From Nageia nagi (lineage: Eukaryota; Pinophyta), in assembly GCA_050084985.1 (NCBI GenBank), contig JBITNC010000001.1, positions 67,518,001-67,582,000 on the forward strand: 64,000 nt of DNA, given 5' to 3'. Shown in pieces: positions 1 through 12,563 of this stretch (positions are counted from its first letter, which is position 1; each line of letters begins with the position of its first letter). Below the pieces are notes generated by a model. That model was given only the letters and a program-made list of their open reading frames with translations, was not told the origin of the DNA and searched no databases. Position numbers and translations under genes: made by a program.

Positions 1-327
1 CATGTTTTTGTACATTGGATAAAAGGGTGATCCAAATAGATATTTTGGATTATAAATAGAAGGCTCCCTCTTTGTGATCACACATCAATTGGTAGAGTAA
101 AGCTATTTTATATGATAGTGTTTAGGAGATGAGTTAGAAGAATTGTAAGAGATTCCTGTTTTGAATGAAGTGAGATCTAGTTAGTGGATGTAATCCTAGT
201 TGGAGGAACCACTTACATCTTGTGTTATCTTTGTGAGAGTACTTTATGAGTTTATTAGATGAGTATTTTCAGCTTTCAAAAGATCTTGGTTATTTATGAT
301 TGTATTAGTTATAGTGCAAATCCTTCA
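1..327 (+). repeat. 5' LTR of element A (right part only)
   Basis: Matches the last two thirds of the LTR at 6621-7120, including TATAAATA at 51-58 and a terminal CCTTCA. The left part is outside the window. The LTR hairpin lies at 184-212. Just downstream (about 328-341) only a decayed trace of the tRNA-Met primer site remains. Confidence 0.9.
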
Positions 328-2004
328 TTTGGTAAATGATGACTCATTAACTACTTATCTTGTTTACTTGGAGAAATTTATAAAGGGTACTTTAAGTTTT
401 TTTTTGGAAGGTCACCTTCTAGAGGATAATTGTTTTATTATTTCTTGCAAAAATATTAAATTTGTTGCTTAGTTAACTTTTTAAAATTACCCAGAAGTAT
501 TGGGTACTTTAGTTAACCTTTTTAATTGGCAAATTTGTTTTTTGCAATTGCAAAGTACCTTCTATTGCTTACTTAAGAAACATGGTAATGTATTATTATG
601 ACATCTTTTTTGATAGAAATTACACTCTAAAGTAAACTAAGCATGTTATCTTAAGATATTTTAAGTAAAAAAAAAAAAAAGTGGGGGAATGCTATTTTAA
701 TTTAGCTATGCTATCCTTAAGTAAAAAGGGGGAATTTATTTTAACTTGAAATAGTAATATGAATACATATTTAGAATTTTTTAGCATGCAAATACTTTTA
801 AAGATAAATTATTTAGTATGCTACTTTAGGGATAAATCTTTAAGTAAACAAGGGGGGATTTATATAAATTTCTTACTTAAGTTTTTATCTAGTATGCATA
901 TTAAATTTTTACTTTAAGTTAAAGAGTTGCATGCTTATGCTTAGTACTTAAATTTTAAGTTAAATGCATGCTTAATACTTTTTTGTTAAGTTAATAAATG
1001 CATACTTTGTACTTAATTTTAAGCTAACAATTCATATTTTTAGAACTTATTTGTTAAGTTAATAATGCATGCTTAAGCACTTAAATTTTTAAGTTCATAC
1101 TTAGAACTTAATTTTTTAAGATGCATGCTTATGACTTAAAAATGCATGTTGACTATTTATCTTTTATGAAAAGTTAACTTATGTAAATTTATGGACCTAT
1201 GTAAAGATGTCCTCTAGGGGCTAGTAAACAAAATCCATTGGACTCTTAAGGTTCCATGTTATGGATGGATGATATTTAATTTATGCACTTTACTTCATGT
1301 TTAGCATTTTTACTTTATTTACTTATGCAAAAATTGCAAATATTTAAATGAGAAACCCCTTAAAATGAACACATTTACATGTACATTCTGTAATATGACT
1401 TGTTTGGGGAGCCATGAGGTGAGGACATGCGAACTAGAGCTTTTAAGTCTGACGATCTAAATGATAAAAAGTTTGTACTTCTCAATTTCCCCTAAGTCCT
1501 CTATTAGTCTAAACATAACTCTAATAGGTGGACAAGCATATGTGTAGTGATACCACATGTTCGCATATCCATTTAAAGATTATCATGATAACTTAAGAGG
1601 ATAACTAGAAATCTAATCAAGATTAATAATTTAGTCAATCCAATAAATTTCATAACCTTGAAAAATAATAGGTACTTATCCTTATGAGAAAGTATAATAC
1701 TAATTAAGGTGAATTAGTTAAGGATTGGTAGTACTTGGGCTCCTCTTATGTGGGCATTCAAGTGAAGGCCTAATTTTAGACAAGAAAATAAGCCTCAACA
1801 ATGTCACTCTACATCTATGGTTCTTCAGATGAGAAATGTATTTGGGTACATAGATTATTATTTGAGTTGTAAAATATTTGCACTAGTAAAACAAATCATA
1901 CATGTCTTTTGTGTAAAAATTAACATGTATTTTTTACTTGGTTAAAACTTAACATATAATGTTGTTAATTACATGTTTATTATTTTTTATATTTTGTGTA
2001 GCAA
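328..2004 (+). other. Untranslated leader of element A
   Basis: No open frame. It contains A-rich/G-rich tracts (for example near 670-735) and a loose tandem series of units with TGCATGC followed by CTTA-type blocks, about 780-1150. The stretch 1200-1850 aligns by eye to 47430-47990 in element B, including a shared 'CCATTGGACTCTTAAGGTT' block. Confidence 0.75.
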
Positions 2005-2943
2005 ATGGAAGAATCCTTTTTACCAAACACATTCTTGACGGTTCCAACTTTGGTATTTAGGAACCTCAAATGAGATCTGAATTATAAGGAAGCTTTGGAA
2101 AATAGTGAATGAGAACCTTGTACCTCCTACAGATGAGAAGGCACTAAAGGCTTACAATACAAAGAATAAATTAGCAACATCCATGATCTTTCATGCACTT
2201 TCACTTCTCTTCAACCCCGACAAAGGAAGCTTGGGATAAGCTTAAGCAAATATACCTTGGTTCAAAGTTTTCAAAAAGGTTTATTATTTTTCAAAAATTA
2301 CTTCAATCTTGTCAAGGGAAAGATGAAAATGTGGCTATATACTTGAATAAAATCATTGACCTTAGGACCCAACTTATTGCTTGTGGATGCAATTGGATCA
2401 ATGATGAGTTTATGGTATTCATCATTCTTCAAAACCTTTCTTCAAAGTTTGAAAACTCTGTGATAGTTATAGAAATAAGGTTTGATGATGAAAAACTCTT
2501 CTCCCTTGAGAACCTTTCTAGGCTCCTTTTGAAGCATGAGAAAAACTTTAATAAAAAGGTGTTGAATTTTTATCCTAAGGATAATAATGTTGCTCTTAGA
2601 GCCTTCAAAATTTCTTTCAAGAAGAAGTTCAACCATAAAAAAAAAATATTATCTTTCTTTCTCCAAAAAGTTTAAGAAAAGAAGTAATGGCTATAGCAAT
2701 AGGAACAATAGAAATAACAGCAATAGTAACAAGAACAACTGCAACAACAACAACTTTAAAAAACAAAATAGAAAAAAAAAAGCAAATAATCCATATCCTA
2801 AGGAAAACTTTGATGGTAATTGTAACTATTGTGACATCCAAGGTCACAAAAAAGTTGATTACTACAAAAATAAAAAAGAAGAAAAGAACAAAGGTAATGG
2901 ATGTGTAAATAACTTAAAAAATATATATATATATTCAAGTTAG
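2005..2943 (+). pseudogene. gag relic of element A
   Basis: Copia-type Gag (UBN2/gag-polypeptide family) forms the particle around element RNA. The start ATG at 2005 follows the same AGCAA context as B's gag. Early stops precede a longer open stretch (2193-2675) with the family segment 'KLKQIYLGSKFSKRF' and 'YLNKIIDLRTQL'. A frameshift then leads to an Asn/Lys-rich basic tail and a zinc-knuckle remnant, CNYCDIQGHKKVDY, whose final Cys is Tyr. Not functional. Confidence 0.85.
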
Positions 2944-2984
2944 TTTTGCTGCAATGCTCTACTCCATGTCTCGTACTTTTTCAT

Positions 2985-4320
2985 CTCAATGGATTGTTGA
3001 CTCTAGTTGCACTAATCACCTATGATTTGAAAAGGATAAGTTTGAGAACTTTCACAAGTATAAAAAAGATATAGTTGTAATAGATGATAACTCTACCCTT
3101 GAAGTCTAAGGAATTAGAAGTGTGTTGATTCACTGCAAGGTTCTTGAAAATATTCTCTATATTCCTAAGTTAAATATGAACCTTCTCTCTATGATCCAAG
3201 TTGCTATAAAAGGGTAATATTTTAAGTTTGACTTTTAATCCTAGTGCATTAAGAAAGGACTTTCTACATTGGTTAAAGGGTCAGTGAAAGATGATCTCTA
3301 CATTGTGGATCAAGATCCATCAAAGATGTGTCTTACTACAAATGTATGTTCTAAAGGAAATCTTTGGCACCATCATTTAGAGCACCTTAACCATAAGATT
3401 ATTCAATTCATGAAAGGCTAATAACTTATAAAAGATTTGCCTTCAATTTCTCCTTTGATTGATCTATACGAGAAGTGTATTCTTGGCAAAGTATATAGAT
3501 AAAAGTTTGAAAAAGATAAGATAATAAGAGCATCTCAACCTCTTCAACTTGTGCATTTAGATTTGATGGGTCCATTTTAGACTAAGTTGCTTGGAGGAGC
3601 ATCTTACATCTTGACCTTAATTGATGACTTTAGTATAATGACCTTTCGATATCTACTTGAGCACAAGGATCAAATCTTTGAGAGTTTTAAGATTTTTAAA
3701 GCCTTTGTTGAAAATCAAGCTATCCTTAAAATCAAGATGTTGAGATCAAATAATAGAGAAGAATATAATAGCAATGAATTCAATGACTATTGTGCTAAGT
3801 ATGGAATCAAGAGGCAATTTATGATTCCTTACACTCTTTAGCAAAATGGTGTTGCTAAAAGAAAAAATAAGATAATTATGAAAATGGCTAGATGCATGTT
3901 GGGTAGTCTTTCTAGTTTCTTATGGGGTGAAGCAGTAAGCATTGCTATTTACACATTGAATAGGTGTCCCACAAAATTTGTTTAAGATAAAATTCTTTTT
4001 GAGGTATGGTTAAGAGAAAAACTTAACATTTCTCACCTTAGGATGTTTAGTTGTGAAGCATTCTCCTACATTATTTTTGAGAAAATGAAAAAGTTGGACA
4101 AAAGAGCTAAAAAATGCATCTTTGTAGGTTATGATAGTCAATATAAAGGCTATAGGCTCTAATATCCATCCTACAAAGCCATGTGTATTTCAAGGGATGT
4201 AAATTTCAATGAACTTATTGAAGAATCTGCATCTAATGAGAATGTTGATGATACAAAGGACTCTTCAGGTGCACCTAGCTAGTTAGATATTGATTTAGAC
4301 AAGTTACCTTAGGAAAAAAA
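2985..4320 (+). pseudogene. Protease-integrase relic of element A
   Basis: The aspartic protease block begins near 2990; its active-site triplet reads D-S-S where B has D-S-G. A GAG-pre-integrase segment and integrase core follow; 3587-3841 is open and contains 'LTLIDDFSIMTFRYLLEHKD' and the region around the second catalytic Asp. In-frame TAG codons occur at 3242, 3578 and 4310; the ones at 3242 and 4310 recur at equivalent sites in other family members. Confidence 0.85.
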
Positions 4321-4348
4321 TTCTCCAACATAAACGGTAACTAGGAGC

Positions 4349-5912
4349 ATGTCCTTGAACATATTCTTATTTGCCAAGATTGACAATAAGCATGAGCCCT
4401 CAACCTTCAAAGAAGCTTCAAAGCATGAGTGTTGGATGGAAGCCATGAAAGTGGAGTATGAGGTACTTATAAAAAATAAAACTTGGGATTTGGTTCCTTA
4501 TCCAATGAAAAGAATTTGGTTGAAAATTAGTGGATATACAAAGTCAAGTTCAATTGAGTTGAAGATATTAAAAAATACAAGGCAAGGTTAGCAGCTAAAG
4601 GTTTTGTTCAAAAATATAGTGTAGATTATGAGGAAACATTTTCTCCCATGGCAAAGATGCCTACGATGAGAATTATCCTTACTCTTTCTATAGCTCAAGG
4701 ATAGAAATTTTTTTAATTTGATATAAAAAGTGAATTTCTTAATGCTGACTTAGATGTGAAAATCTTCATGAATCAGCCAAAAGGGTTTATTATGGAATGC
4801 AAAGAGTCTTTTATGTGCAAGCTAAAGAGTCATTGTATGGACTTAAACAAGCACTTAGAGCCTAGTATAGGAAGATTTCAAGGTATTTTGCAAACTCCAA
4901 TCTATATGTACTCAATAAAGCAAAAGATATGGTATTGATTCTCTTTTATGTGGATGATCTTCTAATAACTAGAAATAATGATGAAATCATTCAAGAGTGC
5001 ATATCCAAACTTAAAGCAATGATTGAAATGATTGATCTTGGTCTCTTACACTACTATCTTGGAATGTAAGTGTATCAATATAAAGATTGTACATATCTAT
5101 TAATATAAGTATATATCAAACATCTTATAGAATTTTGGAATGGAGGAGTGTAGATATGCTACGATCTCAATCTTTCTTGGAATCATTATTTCTCTAGGCT
5201 CCAACTCTTAGTTAGTTGATGCTATAGCTTATAGGTAATTAATTGGTAGTTTTTGTATTTGACTATATCCAGGCTAGATATTACCTTTATAGTGAATTTG
5301 ATAGTATTATTCATGCAAAAATCATATGTTGAGCACCTCAATTTTGTTGTTAAGCAAATATTAAGGTATGTTTCAAGGACTAAGAATTTTGCTCTCAAGT
5401 ATTCTAAGTTGCCTTCATTTGTTCTCTTTGGATTCTCAAATTCTGATTATAGGAGAGATAGAGATGATAGAAAATCAACCTCTATGTATGTGTTTAGGAT
5501 TGGTTTAGGTGCTATCTTTTGAGCTTACAAGAAGCAACTTATTATTTCTCTTTCCACCATAGAAGCTGAATACCATGTCATGTGTGTTGTAACCTAGGAA
5601 GCTATTTGTCTAAGGCATATTTTGAAAGAAATTATGTATGAGCAAGGTGGCGCATCTTTGATTTCTTTAAATAATCAATCAACTATTTCTTTTGCTAAGA
5701 ATCCTATGTTCCATAAGAGAACAAAACATATGGAAATCCATGCCCATTGTATCAAGAAGAAGGTTCTTGATGGCATTATACACTTGGAATATTATCCATC
5801 CACCTTGAACTTCACTTATTTGTTCACTAAGCTCCTCATAGAAGCTTATTTTTATAAGCTTAGGGATGTTATTAGGTTCGTGAAGTTGCCCTCAAGGGAG
5901 AGCAAAGTTTGA
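4349..5912 (+). pseudogene. Reverse transcriptase-RNase H relic of element A
   Basis: Reverse transcriptase begins with a family segment ending 'LIKNKTWDLVPYPM' and still shows the YVDD catalytic box at 4947-4958. The RNase H part (5253-5912) keeps 'DRKSTSMYVFR', and the tail resembles the family's pol end. Many TAG/TAA codons sit where B has CAG, CAA or TGG, the pattern of C-to-T decay in methylated DNA. Confidence 0.87.
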
Positions 5913-6620
5913 ATTCCTATGTTGAATTCATATTTGTGATGATTTCACCCATAAGAGGATTTTGTGTTGTATAGTGTTGATTTTGTTGTACATCTTTGTG
6001 GTAAGTTTGCTTTATGTGAAGAACTTATTATGCAAATTTTTAGAGCAAAAAGATTGATCAATCTAACACTATTTAGTTATTGATATGTGAAAAACTCTTA
6101 AGTGTCATTTGGCATTGTTCAGTTATCCATATGTGAGGAACTCATATGTGCATGCTCTATTTTGTAATGATAATCAACACATGTATTATATATAGTAGGT
6201 GACTATGAGTTTTGGCTTAGCATCTTTGTGATAACTTATAGTGCACCATTGATCGGTTCATGATGGCATTTGTGTGATTCATCTATCTTAGTTGATATGA
6301 ATATGATGCATCTAATCGATCTTATCATTTAAGCTACTTATGACTTGCAAATGCCTTTGAGATTATAGGTTACTTACTTTAGGTATGCAAGCTCTTGGAG
6401 ACTTTTTATGACTTTTAATTAGATGATTATTTCATATACATTGAAATCAGTTGTGGTTAATAATTATATTTGACAAAGCAATGAGTTTCAAACTAGATCT
6501 TTCATACTTCATAAATATGTAAAAAGTTCTCATCTCCATTGTATCTATTTGGAGAACTCTCTTACTTCCTCTCTTCCTTCTCTCTTATTCAATCTATCCC
6601 AATATTGCATTAAGAAGGAG
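5913..6620 (+). other. 3' untranslated region and polypurine tract of element A
   Basis: Non-coding. It contains about three diverged copies of the family tandem unit (GTAAGTTTGCTTTATGTGAA-type, about 5998-6160). The strip at 6180-6260 matches B and C. TAAGAAGGAG at 6611-6620 abuts the 3' LTR and is the likely plus-strand primer. Confidence 0.7.
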
Positions 6621-7120
6621 TGTTGGAATGTATAATGCATTAATGTAAAGGCTATGTAATAATCTTTTATATAAGTTCACTAATACTTAAGAGTATCATT
6701 TGATACCTTAAGTATTTAAGTGAATATGATAATGTAATTTATCTTACACTCCATGTCATGAGCATTCCCCTTGGGTAAAAGGATGTGCATGTCATGCTTT
6801 TGTATATTAGATCAAAGGGTGATCCATAGAGGGATTTAGGCTTATAAATAGAAGGTTCTCTCTTTGTGATCACAAACCAATTTATGGAGTAAAGCTATGT
6901 TATAAGATAGTGTTTAGGAGATGAGTTAGGAGAATTGTAAGAGATTCATATTTGTGAATGAAGTGAGATCTAGTTAGTGGATGTACTCCTAGTTGAAGGA
7001 ACCACTTACATCTTGTGTTATCTTTGTGAGATTGCTTTGTGAGTTTGTTAGATTTGTATTGTGAGATTTCAAGAGATCTTGGCTATTTAGAATTGTATTA
7101 TTTATAGTGCAAATCCTTCA
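6621..7120 (+). repeat. 3' LTR of element A (500 bp)
   Basis: Starts TGTTGGAATG and ends AATCCTTCA. It holds TATAAATA at 6843-6850 and the GTGG...CCAC hairpin at 6977-7005. It has many differences from 1-327, so this is an old insertion. Confidence 0.92.
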
Positions 7121-7890
7121 ATATCATGTTTAGGAATCATATGTATGGTTTATGGAGAGGGTATCATTGAAGAGATATATGTTCAGCATGTTGAGGAGGA
7201 GATATCATCTTAACTCTTTGTTGAAGAGTGCTTCATGAAATAGGCATAAAATTAGAGATTATATCAAGCCATTCTCATAGAGAATAATGATGAAGAGATA
7301 ACCCCAAATTTTTAGCATGTTGAAGACCATTCATCAAGAATGGAGGATTACCTTGAAGATTATGGAGAAACACTCATCATTGAGTGTTGCATGGTTGAAT
7401 ATCACAAGATGATGTGGATGAAAAATTTCTCATGGAAGTGGTATATGATGAAATGCATCTTATGGATGAGGTACAAAATTTTAAGAAGAAGCCTCATATT
7501 ATGAATCCACACTAATTCTCATGTAGGAGAATGTTGAAGACAAGAAGCTAACACTTCACCAAAATGGTTGGCTTTATTATGTTGAATGAAAAATTACTTT
7601 GTTGAAAAATTAAATGGAAGATAAATTCTTTGACAAAAATAATTTGCCATAGGAAGAAAAACTCATGGAAGAGTGTTGTTATTTGGTTGCATCCACTTAG
7701 ATGAAATGGAAGATCATTAAATTGGAATGGCATATTGTGTAAAATCAGATTTAAAAGCTCACTCATGTAGAGTAAAATATTTTCTTATTAAAAAAAATAA
7801 ATGAAATTTTGTGGGATGATTACCCAAATATTAAATAAGAAGAGGATATGCAAGCTATTAGCTTTATGCTCAATGATGAAGATCACTCAC
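7121..7890 (+). other. Unidentified coding-like relic, left half
   Basis: One plus frame has long codon-like stretches rich in Glu, Asp, His and Met, broken by stops. It includes VEDHSSRMEDYLEDYGE (around 7320-7370). The sequence stops at the gypsy insertion and continues at 24263: across the duplication CTCAC the frame reads on as NDEDHSLRMKFKEDYLIWG, a diverged repeat of the earlier motif. I do not recognise the protein; it may be an accessory frame of an older retrotransposon. Confidence 0.45.
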
Positions 7891-8511
7891 TGTAGACTAA
7901 AAGTAATGCATAAATAATAAATCAATGTACTACTTTTGTATAATATAATATTGAAGCATGTATAAAAAATATGGCATCAAACAAATATGATAACAATGTA
8001 CCTTCATCAAACTTGCATCCAAATGAAATAATAGAGATTGTACATCAATTGAAATAATATATCATAGAAAGAAAATGCTACCAATAGCCCAGAATCACAT
8101 CATTAGCTACATGGAAGATGTAGATCCATGAACATAAATAAATATGTGAGAACCAAGATGAAGGGTTTAACATATCTATGAAAAGATGGTGTTACAAAAT
8201 ACCATTGTTAGTCAAATAGAATGATATTGCATGTTTTTGGTGTCTCTCCCTTGATATCTATCGATGTCATTTATGTTTCCTTTGATGTTCTTTTATAGAA
8301 ATATTTTGATCCTCTTTGATTCTTGAGATCATTACCTTTTACCTTATTTATGGTATTTTTATTTTGATATTTGATAGCTCTTACATTACACAATGGTTCA
8401 TTACATTGATTACATTTTCTTAGGTACATTTTAACCCTTTTACAATACATATCCTTTGATGCTATACAATGAATTATTTAATAAATAATAATTCATTTTT
8501 AGGTGTCTACA
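7891..8511 (-). repeat. 3' LTR of gypsy element E
   Basis: 621 bp, TGTAGACTAA to GTGTCTACA on the plus strand, closely matching 23649-24262. A purine tract on the minus strand (complement of TTTTACCCCTTTTTA, from 8512) adjoins its inner edge, marking it as the 3' LTR. Confidence 0.93.
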
Positions 8512-9630
8512 TTTTACCCCTTTTTAGAGGTGTGATTGAAGAAATGAAATTACATATCTAATAAAGAAGTGTACATATCTAACGAAGAAGTATACATATC
8601 TAACGAAGAAGTGTAGAAAAAAATTTTGAAATCTCCATACAACATTGATATTTGATGAGGATGAGGGCCCTTTATTGCCTCCTTTTGGCTTGGTTTCCCT
8701 AAGAAATCTCTCTGAGTGGTGTAATCAAGATAAAACCTAAAGAATTGCATCTCTTTTTCCCCTTACACTATTCAACCATGAATCAAGTCATTATGTCATT
8801 TTTAATACTCAAGAATTTAATGCTCTTATGTCCATTCCTTGATACAGAAGTGGTCCTTTGATCTCATCTCTTAATTATTTATTACACACATCATTAACTA
8901 CATGTTAATAGTGTTTCACATCATTAATCATGTGAAATTTGCTCTATTTTATATTTTTCTTTGGATGTAGATACCACAAAAAGTGTTAGATATACCTTGC
9001 ATGAAACATTTTGGATACATAATGAGTTTTTTCATCCATTGATGATGAGTTAATATTAGAAATCTATTTATAACTATATTGATAATTTATCTTTTAAGTT
9101 AGTGAACTCTCACTATTCGTATCGATGGCTATGGGTGGTTATACATTTGTATGTCCATGATCCTGAGATATTACGCTTTGTATGGTCCAAAGCAAAAACC
9201 ATGTGAATACACAACAATTTGCATCATCCATTAAGGATGAATTACTATTAATTTCTTGCTCATGGCTTGATTTAAATTTTAAATGAGTGAACTCTCACTA
9301 GTTGTATCAATGGCCATTGACAATCTAACATTTATATGTCCATGGTCTATAGACATTATAACATCTTTATCTTCTTTTTTACATAGGTAATGGCATGCAA
9401 ACAGTAATGGATGCTACTAACTACATTACAAGTAAGAAAGTAACTACAAAAATAAAAATGAAAACTAAAAATAAATGTACCTTGCATAAAATATTTATTA
9501 TTTTGAAAGGTACAAAGCCATTATCTTATGCAAAGAAATATTTTAGGTGCATGGCATTAAAGGTCTTTGTTCTTCTTTGCCATCCATGGATGATAACTTG
9601 TAGGCTTCTAATCTTGTTACTTCAATGACA
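8512..9630 (-). other. 3' non-coding region of gypsy element E
   Basis: No gene recognised. Near 8551-8612 there are three tandem copies of a 20-odd-base unit (ACATATCTAACGAAGAAGT). A diverged direct repeat of about 75 bp occurs at about 9090-9165 and 9275-9352, sharing GTGAACTCTCACTA and TGTCCATG. Confidence 0.6.
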
Positions 9631-10775
9631 ACAAATGGACCCAACTAATTTGGTTTAAATTTTCCTTTTACTTCATCATTTGCAATTGTCTTGTTAATAT
9701 TTTCTTTTAGTACCAAGTCTTCCACTTTGAACTCATTTGGTTTGATCTTTTTTTCAAATACCCTCTTCAAATTTGCATGGAAAACTTTTTGATGTTCAAT
9801 TGCCTTGATTCTCTTCTCATTAAATGATTCCAATTATTGCAATATACCCTTTCTTGCTACTTCATCTGATATTTCTCCCTGCAATGAGATTCTTAAGGAT
9901 GGAAATTCTAGTTGTAATGGTACTACAACTTCATCTCCATAAACTAACTAAAATGGTGTTACCCTAGTGGCTATTCTAATACTTATTTTGTATGCCCACA
10001 ATGCATAAGGTAATTGTTCATGTCAATTTACCTTGTATCTATCTGAAGTCTTTGACAAAATGCTCTTCATAGTTTTGTTTAATGCTTTCACTTGACCATT
10101 CCCTTGAGGATAATAAACTAAAGAAAATTTTGAGCAATATGAAACTTTTTATAAATACTTTCAGATTTTTATTTTTAAATTTGATCCATTATCCATGATC
10201 AACCTTTGTAGCACCCCAAACTTGGTGATGATATTCTCTATCAAGAATACAATGATGGCCTCAACCATTTTATGGTAAACTCTATAGCTATGATAATGAA
10301 TTTGTGACCTTCCCTTGAACATGGATTGATAAGCCCAATCAAATCTATGCCCCATGTTGCAAATGACCATGGTAAAATTATGGAATTCAACTCTAAAGTT
10401 AGTTATTTCTCCAAATTTTATATTTTTGAAATTGTAAACATATCTTAACATGATTTTTGCAATCCTCTTCCATCGTAGGCCAATAGTAACCAATTCGTAA
10501 AAGCTTAGTATACAATACTTTTGCATGAAAATGTCCTCCACACAATCCATCATATGCTTGTTCTAAGATTGTTGCCATTTCATGTTATGTTAAACATCTT
10601 AAAAGAGCACCATGAATGACCTTTAATATAAAACTTCATCAATAATCATATACTTGATAGCTATCCTCTTTAATCTAACTCTTTCATTTCTATCATAACT
10701 TGATGGAATGATTTGATCTTTTAAATAAGTGTAAATATCAATATACCATTATTCAAAATCATCTTCTAGATTAAG
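9631..10775 (-). pseudogene. Ty3/gypsy integrase relic
   Basis: Integrase joins element DNA to the host chromosome. On the minus strand, starting at 10775, a zinc-binding/linker region (LKDQIIPSSYDRNERVRLKR) is followed by the core, including 'RLIMDNGSN' with a catalytic Asp, and then by a C-terminal part (9645-9833) with 'KRIKAIEHQKVFHANLKRVF' and 'KGKFKPN', typical of plant gypsy elements. Several stops and frameshifts. The N-terminal side ends at the insertion of element D. Confidence 0.88.
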
Positions 10776-11244
10776 TGATAAAATTAACCTTTTCTAAGTT
10801 GACTTATAATCTACCAAGATCTTAAGAAGATACAACATAAATATAATAGCATAATACACAACCATCTTACAATTAACATAAGATATAAATTGGTTCCTCC
10901 CTCCTTGGAAGTACATCCATTAATTAAGATCTTTTTATTTTCAAGGATCTCTCTTATAGAATCTTTCTCTCTTTCTAAACCCTAAACCTATAGCAAAACT
11001 TGATTCTTAGTTGTATAATGTGAAAGGGAGGTTACATCTCTATTTATAAGAAGAAATCCATTCTTTAACTTCCATTTAACCCAAGGGTAAGGTTAAAGAT
11101 ATTTCTATATTTAATCTCCTTTCTATATTTAGTCCTTTTCTATTTTTATTCCTTTAATTTTAAGGTATCTAAAGATACTTTAATTATTAAGTGAATTTAC
11201 ATTAAAAAAAAATATTACACAATATTACAATACAAATTTTAACA
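10776..11244 (-). repeat. 3' LTR of element D
   Basis: 469 bp; on the minus strand it starts TGTTAAAATT and ends in TTATCA. It contains a reverse-strand TATA box near 11040 and the family hairpin at 10891-10919 (outer pairs TGG/CCA). Confidence 0.85.
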
Positions 11245-12020
11245 CTTTTTCTTAATTGTAATATTGGCATAGAGCATAAGAAAAGAAGAAAGAGAGAGTT
11301 CTCCTCCATAGAGATACAAGTGGAGATAAAAAATTTACATCTTTAAGAAATGAGCAAGATCTTAATTTGAAACTCACTATACCATTTGATAAAATGGTTT
11401 ACAATACAATCATTAACCACAACTAGTTTCACTATAAAATGTATTCGATCAACACTGAGTTAACATGTGAGTCTTCATGAGCTTACCCATCCAAAGTAAG
11501 TAACCTGTATTCTCAAAATGAAACTTGCAAGCTACAAGTAGCTTATAAACAAGACTAGTTATATGCATATATAAATATTCATATCAATCAGAAGATAAAT
11601 GAACTAAGTAATGTCATTCATAAACTAATCAATGATGCACTATAAGTCATCATGAAGATGCCAAGCCAATACTCATAGTCATTTGTTGTATATTAGATAA
11701 AAACATATGTTGATAAAAAATAAAAAAAGCATATACACATATGAATCACTCATATATGAATAACCAAATAGTGCCAACAAACACATATTGATTCCTCACA
11801 TAGTGATAATAGAAACCAAAATGTACCATAAGTTTCTCACATAAAGCGAACTAAGCATGAAGATGTACATTTAAAATCAACACTATACAATAAAAATATC
11901 CTTTTAAGGATGAAATTTCATCACAAATATGAATCAACATAAAAATTTAAACTATATGCCCTCTTGAGGATAACTTCACTAACCATAAAAACTTTCAAAT
12001 GTCTTCTATTGCTATAAAAT
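11245..12020 (-). other. 3' untranslated region and pol tail of element D
   Basis: Aligns to the region between pol and 3' LTR in A and B, including the strip CACTATAAGTCATCATGAAG near 11638. The minus-strand match to the pol C-terminal codons (VKLPSRG-like) is at about 11959-11980. Immediately upstream, at about 11990-12010, the sequence resembles the gag start context rather than pol. Confidence 0.65.
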
Positions 12021-12558
12021 AATATGAAAAAGATAAATAATGTAAGCATACATGTTGAATTTAAAATATTTATTATATTAAATACATATTTTGAACTAAT
12101 TAAAAAATCAAATGGTTAAATTGTAAAGAGGGAAGAGTTGAGGCTTATTTTTTTATCTAAAATTAGGCTTTCACCTAGATCTCAAGTCCTACCAATCCTT
12201 AACCAGTTCATCTTGAGCAGCAATATACTCTTATAAAAAAAATACTAGCTATTTTTTAAGGTTATGATGTTGTTATATTAACCAAATTAATTATCTTCAT
12301 TAAGTTTTCAATTTTCTTCCTAGCTTATCTAGATAACCATTAAATGGACAGGCAAACATATGGTATCACTACACAATGTCTCTCCATTATATGGAGTTAA
12401 ATATAAGACCAACAAAGACTTGGGTAATTAAGAAGTACTAACTTTTCACCACTTAGTTATCAGATTAAAAGGTTTTAGTCTGCTTTATCTTCACCTCATG
12501 TCTCCCCAAATAAGTCATATTATAGAATAAAATGTAGTGTGTTCATTTTAGAAAAAGC
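12021..12558 (-). other. Leader of element D, part 1
   Basis: Minus-strand match to the second half of the leaders of A and B (for example the GGGGAGACATGAGGTGA block near 12490-12510). The leader resumes at 16802 after nested element C. Confidence 0.7.
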
Positions 12559-12563
12559 ATTTT

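Larger units (their letters stand above)
1..7120 (+). mobile_element. Ty1/copia element A, decayed, left end cut by window
   Basis: The order is 5' LTR (partial), leader, gag, protease, integrase, reverse transcriptase, RNase H, 3' untranslated region, purine tract and 3' LTR, as in Ty1/copia. The 5' LTR fragment and the 3' LTR share TATA box, hairpin and the end GCAAATCCTTCA. Every coding domain has several stops and frameshifts, so the copy is dead. Its proteins and leader align by eye to element B, but A lacks the PPR-containing block of B's leader. The left target-site duplication lies outside the window; the right flank begins ATATC. Confidence 0.93.

Noticed and set aside
2587-2943. Long Asn/Lys-rich open frame and its complements
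   Set aside because: Shadows and frame-shifted tail of the decayed copia gag, not separate genes.
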